64,000 bases of DNA from Erodium maritimum (Eukaryota; Streptophyta; Magnoliopsida; Geraniales; Geraniaceae). Shown here piece after piece: positions 58,868 through 64,000 of the stretch (within the stretch, counting starts at the first letter, position 1; each line of letters begins with the position of its first letter). A model generated the notes under the pieces. That model did no database searches, had not been told where the DNA came from, and saw only the letters and a list, made by a program, of their open reading frames with translations. The stretch lies in the NCBI GenBank assembly GCA_963921825.1, contig OY997594.1, positions 12,281,001 to 12,345,000 on the forward strand. Direction: 5' to 3'. Made by a program: the position numbers and the translations under genes.

Positions 58868-60212
58868 CAGGGCCGACCCAATGATTAATGGGGCCTAAAG
58901 CGAGAATTGATCGATGCCTTTTTTTCTTTATGAAAGAATATAATAAAAAAATAAGTAAACATGTTCGTATAGAAAGATTATACTAGATGATATTGAAAAA
59001 AATGAGCTTTAACTTCTACTTATAACACTCAAAATCTTAATGAATGAGGAAGATTAATTTCTAACAAGACATCCTCCATGGATAAGATGTACTATCTAGA
59101 ATTCTATACAAAAAACTAAAAACTTAAGGATTCACATTTATCTATAAACAAATACGTTCATGTCAAGTTAAAATATGACATGTTTAAGATAATTCTAGAC
59201 AGTTACACAAAATCATGATAGCTTATATCTGACTTCGTGTATGACTAGCTATTATCATTAACTTCTAAAAATTTCCTCACTTAAAATCTTTTCTAGACAA
59301 TTTATAGTGTATATTAGTAACCCTGGTTTTCAATATTTTCAAACACACCGAGACTCATGCTTTTAGCTCATGAACTCTATGGATTATTCTTCGCTAAATG
59401 CTCTTTTTTACTAAACATATGCGTACAAAAACCATACATTCTAGCACTGGTTGTTAATATGTGCATTTCTTGTATCCTTTTCAATAAGAGAATATTGATA
59501 TTCTTTAATATTCAACTTTAGATGCATAGTTTTATTATTTGAATGTCTGAGAATTTAATTTATAAAATACTAAGGGAAGTATGAGATATCAAATCAAATA
59601 TTCAATATGTTTGTTTTGCATTTTTGCTGTTTTGATCAGACACATATATCCAATATTAATTTTTTTTCTTCCAATTTTGATAGCTTACTTTTCCATATTA
59701 TTTTTGTTTGAGCATTTCTGTAATGAAGTTGATAAATTGATTGTGATTCCTCAAACAAGTACTATAATGTATTGATATATAAATATCCACACATTTTGAT
59801 GTATTCCATTGTATTTTATCCTTATTTTTAATGTATTGATCATTGATAAATAGAACTTGCATGTTTTGTTTCATTAATGATAGTTTTCACTACGAAATAA
59901 ACATCCATAGAGTTATTAGAATGTTCAATCATCAAGAAAAATTGTTTTCTATTTGGATGAAAAATATTTTTCTGAAAAACAAATTTGAATAGAGATCAAA
60001 ATTAGGCATAACTAGTATTAAATTTTAATTTTAAGATTAGAAGTCTAATATTTTCTCTTGATTAAGTTTGATCAAATAATAACAGATTTTTAATTTTATG
60101 GGGTATTTTTTACCCGATGTCATAAACAACATCTTATTTATTTTATGCGGCCTTTTCAGATCGGTAGCCTTAAACGATTGTTTAATTCTCTTAATGATTA
60201 AGTTGGCCATGC
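58868..60212 (+). mobile_element. hAT-like non-autonomous repeat, copy B
   Basis: Begins CAGGGCCGACCCAATGATTAA and ends with a degenerate inverted counterpart TTAATGATTAAGTTGGCCATG (16 of 21 positions agree). It matches copy A at 1-1366 in the opposite orientation over about 1.2 kb. No transposase and no clear 8-bp duplication. Confidence 0.5.
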
Positions 60213-60296
60213 TTCCTATTTGTCTGGTGTTTTCTTTTTATTGCATGAGCTCGATATGGTACTGAACGACACAAACACAGTATAGCAAACATCTAA

Positions 60297-60635
60297 GAGC
60301 ACCCACAGTGGTGGGCGAGGAGCTGGCGAGGAGCAGCTGGCGAGATGTCTTCGCCGGCGAGGAGGAGGCGGGGAGCTGGCGAGGAGCAGGCGAGATCAGC
60401 GCTGACGAGGACTGCTGACGACGTGCTTCTCGCTGGCAGTTCACGCCGGCGAGATGAGATGAAGATCTCAAAAAACATTAAAAACCTAAAATTCCTTACA
60501 TCTAGCCGGCGCCTCCTCGCCAGCCCACTGTAGAGCTCGCTGGCGGGGAGCTGGCGAGATGATTTAATCTTATTAATTTATTCAATCTCGCCGGCGCCAT
60601 CTCGCCGGCTGCCGGCGAGATGAGTGTGGATGCTC
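60297..60635. mobile_element. Tourist-like (PIF/Harbinger) MITE, GC-rich
   Basis: Ends GAGCACCCACA and TGTGGATGCTC (inverted), with TAA directly outside each (60294-60296 and 60636-60638). The 339-bp interior is packed with CTGGCGAGG and CGCCGGCGAG motifs in both directions and can fold on itself. ORFs read through it are by-products. Confidence 0.8.
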
Positions 60636-60638
60636 TAA

Positions 60639-61440
60639 GTTCGCTAATGTTAGTATTAATTTGAACTCGTTATTGTATCCATGAGTTGGTGTGATGTAGA
60701 AGTCTGTCCTGCATGTGTTTAGGCTTATCCTTTTAAACAATCCGAGTTAAGATTTGTCGTCTAGTGATGGTTAGCTAGTAATGAAGCATGTTAATTAGAG
60801 GAAACGAGTAATAATTAAATGGTTAGGTGGGTGACATATGTATATAGGTGCAAGTGGGGGTTGCAATTTGCAGTTGGTCAAACTTATACTTCAATCCTGC
60901 ACGTGATGCTGACTCCTGGTTCTCGGGCTAAATACCTGATGATCTGTCGGCCTTATCCTGCCACGTGTCCATGTTTTTTAATTTAAGACGAAAAGATCTT
61001 GTTTTACGGATAAATCAACAGATATCTTTATGTTGATGAGTGTTGTTACACTACAGCGCCCCCACCCTCTCTGCTGTGCCTCCCACCCTTCGGATCCGTA
61101 GCCAACGGCGTTGATGTCCGTATTAAGGATGACAATGAGATCTAATATGTGAACTGAATTTTTATGTATTCCTTCTGTAAAACAACAACACATTATCATT
61201 TTTCATTATATTTTTCAACTCAACCAAAAGGTTCAAAAATGTTAGGTAGGGTTCAATTATTGAAGCCTCAGGTTAGCATTACTGCATTTATAATGAATTT
61301 AATTTAGCATTATGATACAGTGTATTTGTACACTATAGGCCTAAACTCATTCATTTCTCAACTACTTATGTGTGGGTTTTGATCAGCTTTAGTGGAAAGG
61401 AAATTCGAATATAAATTATGAATAGAGAAAAGATAAATAT
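60639..61440. other. Intergenic DNA
   Basis: No gene recognised. Two CACGTG motifs occur (near 60900 and 60963), which may be chance. Confidence 0.4.
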
Positions 61441-61658
61441 AATGAATCTATTTAGGCCATATATATATATATATATAGGGGCTTTCTGGTACAAATAAGG
61501 ATGAAAATAAGAAATACGAATTCAACATATCCATTAGATGGATCGCATCTAATGGCCAATTTTTGGACGCAATTTGGCTGCAGGAATCGTGTTTAAGAGT
61601 CCAAGTCAATCGCAAAACACAAATAAAGGGTAATTTAGTGAAATCATATAATAGGTAG

Positions 61659-61847
61659 TTATATTTTAATAAGGAAACGTTCCTATAAAAAAGGGAAAAA
61701 GAATCAAAATACATGTTTGATATGGATCAGGATATAACTACCATATATAGAGCTTAAAATAAAATAAAATAAAAACTCCATTACAAAAAGAACATTAAAA
61801 TCGAAAATTCTTCTGCAGAAGAGTCTAAAATCAAATTTACAAGACAT
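61659..61847 (+). repeat. Direct repeat, left copy (pair with 62230-62416)
   Basis: About 188 bp beginning TTTAATAAGGAAACGTTCC and ending AAATTTACAAGACAT, repeated 571 bp downstream with about 90 per cent identity by eye. Between them lies a tandem duplication of about 115 bp (61955 and 62070: AACTACA(A/C)ATTTGCAGTTAT). Confidence 0.85.
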
Positions 61848-62229
61848 ATATTTTATTTTTACGATTTATGTTACTTTTAAATCGTTTTTGTTGTATTTTG
61901 CATGAAATAGTTGTAAGCCGGTTTTTAATATGTTGCAGGTAGTAGTTATTTGATAACTACAAATTTGCAGTTATAGTGAAAATTGACTACATTTTTAAGT
62001 TCTTCTATTAATTTGCTTCAGATACAAATTTGGGAGTGAATTTATACAAATAATAATTGTCTTGATTATAACTACACATTTGCAGTTATAATCAAAGTCG
62101 ACTACAATTTTAACTTCCTTATATTAATTTGCTTCAGATAAAAATTAGAGATTGGATATATGATAAAAATAATTATTGTCTTTATTATTAAAAATAACTG
62201 CATATAGAGATAAGTTTAGCAACACAATA

Positions 62230-62416
62230 ATTATAGTTTAATAAGGAAACGTTCCTATAAAAAAGGGAAAAGGAATCAAAATACATGTTTGATATGGATC
62301 AACATATAACTACCTAATATAAAGCTTAAAATAAAATCAAAAAACTCCATTACAAAAAGAACATTAAAATAAAAAATTCTTCTGTAGAAGAGTCTAAAAT
62401 CAAATTTACAAGACAT
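62230..62416 (+). repeat. Direct repeat, right copy (pair with 61659-61847)
   Basis: Same orientation as the left copy; differences are scattered substitutions and small indels. The pair could be a decayed small LTR-type element, but TG...CA ends are not seen. Confidence 0.85.
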
Positions 62417-62989
62417 TCGTAAAAGTCAATAATTTGAAGGTTAGTATTTTTCTGTAATTATAATGCTTGACAAATTATTATATTATGATTTAAAAAGATT
62501 TGATAAAAAAATTATTAGATTAGTTAGTGGTGTTAAATCAGGGAAGTTAGTGGGAACATGCAAAACTGTCAACAATCAAGGAAATTCGAAACTAATATTA
62601 TTTTAGAAATTTACGTAAATTAATATAAATATAAGATTATTACAATTTAAGGTAATTATTTATGATTTATTAGTAATTGATTGGTTTGTTATATATGTAA
62701 TGTCATAATAGTAAATGGTTAATTATTATTTACTATAAGGTAATAAAATATAATAATACACAACATATGATATTGACTAATATATAAAAAATATAGTGTT
62801 CAATTTTTTTTTTAAGTTTTGATTTATTTTTTGTTGAAGGGTTCCGTTTTGTATGGTTGAAGTTTAAGGTTTTAGGGATTTGTGTTCGGTATTAGTTTCT
62901 AGGGTATATGTTTTTGTTTAAAATGGTTTAAATTTATGTGTTTAATCTTTATGGTATAGGTTTATTTATCAATTTGAAAGATTCCAGTT

Positions 62990-64000
62990 AGAAAGTTTCA
63001 GTTTACAGGGTTATGGTTTAGGGTTATAGGGTTTAGGGTTTATGGTTTATGGTTTAGTGTTCATTTTAAAGGATTCCAGCTTTAAAGTTTCACTTTCCAG
63101 GGTTTATGGTTTAGGTTATAGGGTTTAGTGTTTATGGTTTAGGGTTTAGTGTTAATTTTGGAGGTTTCAATTTTTAAAGTTCCAGTTTACAGGGTTTAGG
63201 GTTTAGTGTTCATTTTTAAGGTTTCAAGTTTTAATGTTTCACTTTACAGGGTTTATGGTTTATGTTATAGGGTTTAGGGTTTAGTGTTAATTTTAAAGGT
63301 TTCAAGTTTTAAAGTTTCAGTTTACAGGGTTTAGGGTTTAGGGTGTAGTGTTCATTTTAAAGGTTTCCAGATTTAAAGTTTCACTTTACAGGGTTTATGG
63401 TTTAGGGCTATAGGGTTTAGTGTTTATGGTCTAGGGTTTAGTGTTCATTTTAAAGGTTTCCAGTTTTAAATTTTCACTTTACAGGGTTTATGGTTTAGGG
63501 TTATAGGGTTTAGTGTTTATAATTATGGGTTTAGTGTTCATTTTAAAGGTTTCCAGTTTACAGTTGTAAAGTTTCAGTTTAAAGGGTTTATGGTTTAGGG
63601 TTTAGTTATCATTTTAAAGGTTTCCAGTTTTAAAGTTTTATTTTAAAGGTTTCCAATTTTTAAGTTTCAGTTTACAGGATTTATGGTTTAGGTTATAGGG
63701 TTTAGTGTTCATTTTAAAGGTTTCGAGTTTTGAAGTTTCAGTTTACAGTTTTAAAGTTTCAGTTTAGAAGGTTTATGGTTTAGGGTTTAGTTATCATTGT
63801 AAACGTTTCCAGTTTAAAGGGTTTAGTGTTTATAGTTAAAGGGTTTAGTGTTCATTTTAAAGGTTTCCAGTTTTAAAGTTTCATTTTAAATGGTTTATGG
63901 TTTAGGGTTTAGTTATCATTTTAAAGGTTTTCCAGTTTTAAAGTTTCAGGTTACAGGGTTTAGTGTTTATGGTTTAGGGTTTAGTGTTAATTTTAAAGAT
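62990..64000 (+). repeat. Degenerate telomere-like tandem repeat
   Basis: Dense in GGGTTTA and GGTTTAGGGTTTA motifs in one orientation. The higher unit of about 60-92 bp contains TTTACAGGGTTTATGG, GGGTTTAGTGTTCATTTTAAAGG and TTTCCAGTTTTAAAG. At least ten units are present and the array runs past the window end. Confidence 0.85.

Larger units (their letters stand above)
61441..62989. other. AT-rich intergenic DNA with direct repeats
   Basis: Contains an (AT) run at 61457-61478 and the direct repeats listed separately. No coding sequence recognised. Confidence 0.5.

Noticed and set aside
58860-60220. 8-bp target duplication around hAT-like copy B
   Set aside because: GGGAGGAT on the left and CTTCCTAT on the right do not match, so the ends or the class remain uncertain.
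60238-60533. Ala/Ser/Arg-rich ORFs on both strands
   Set aside because: They lie inside the GC-rich Tourist MITE and are composition artefacts.
62990-64000. A true telomere
   Set aside because: The heptamers are degenerate and embedded in longer units with TTTCCAG and TTTACAG spacers; no run of perfect TTTAGGG is present.

Overview
The window is nuclear DNA from a flowering plant, almost certainly a eudicot. The evidence is an intact plant-type gamma phosphatidylinositol 4-kinase with an N-terminal ubiquitin-like domain, a spliced gene for a root-meristem-growth-factor (RGF/GOLVEN) peptide, plant chromovirus (Tekay-type Ty3/gypsy) retrotransposons primed by initiator tRNA-Met, a Ty1/copia relic, plant LINE relics, and hAT, Mutator-like and PIF/Harbinger elements. 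I cannot name the species. Most of the 64 kb is transposon; only two host protein genes are clear.

Layout. 1-1366: inverted copy of a hAT-like repeat. 1730-12417: Tekay element 1 (minus strand), both LTRs, 5-bp target duplication with one mismatch, pol frameshifted. 13135-14850: compact non-LTR retroposon carrying one intact 495-codon RRM ORF, a poly(A) tail and a perfect 12-bp target duplication, with no reverse transcriptase. 15410-19226: nest of a PIF/Harbinger-like element, a hAT relic and a second RRM retroposon. 20041-22067: hAT-like fragment, LINE RNase H relic and a Mutator-like MITE. 22565-23335: RGF-peptide gene. About 23500-27100: decayed copia element. 28735-30936: minirepeat array, long-TIR Mutator-like element and a (GAA)38 microsatellite. 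31095-40416: Tekay element 2 (minus), one continuous reading frame broken only by stop codons; its 5' LTR interrupts a tRNA-Lys(UUU) gene at 40417-40477. 41365-42925: foldback element and a third, 5'-truncated RRM retroposon. 43585-46900: PI4K-gamma gene (minus) with a 5'-UTR intron. 48679-51724: Mutator-like and hAT MITEs with perfect 9-bp and 8-bp target duplications. 53105-58007: LINE-like non-coding retroposon and a third Tekay LTR. 58868-60635: hAT-like copy (inverted relative to the one at position 1) and a GC-rich Tourist-like MITE. 62990-64000: degenerate telomere-like tandem repeat running off the end.

How parts relate. The two host genes are not functionally linked in any visible way: one encodes a secreted sulfated peptide hormone precursor, the other a cytosolic or membrane-associated lipid/protein kinase. 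The mobile elements explain most local structure. The item most worth following is the RRM-only retroposon family (intact copy at 13135-14850). It looks like a plant counterpart of ORF1-only LINE derivatives such as mammalian HAL1 and must borrow reverse transcriptase in trans.
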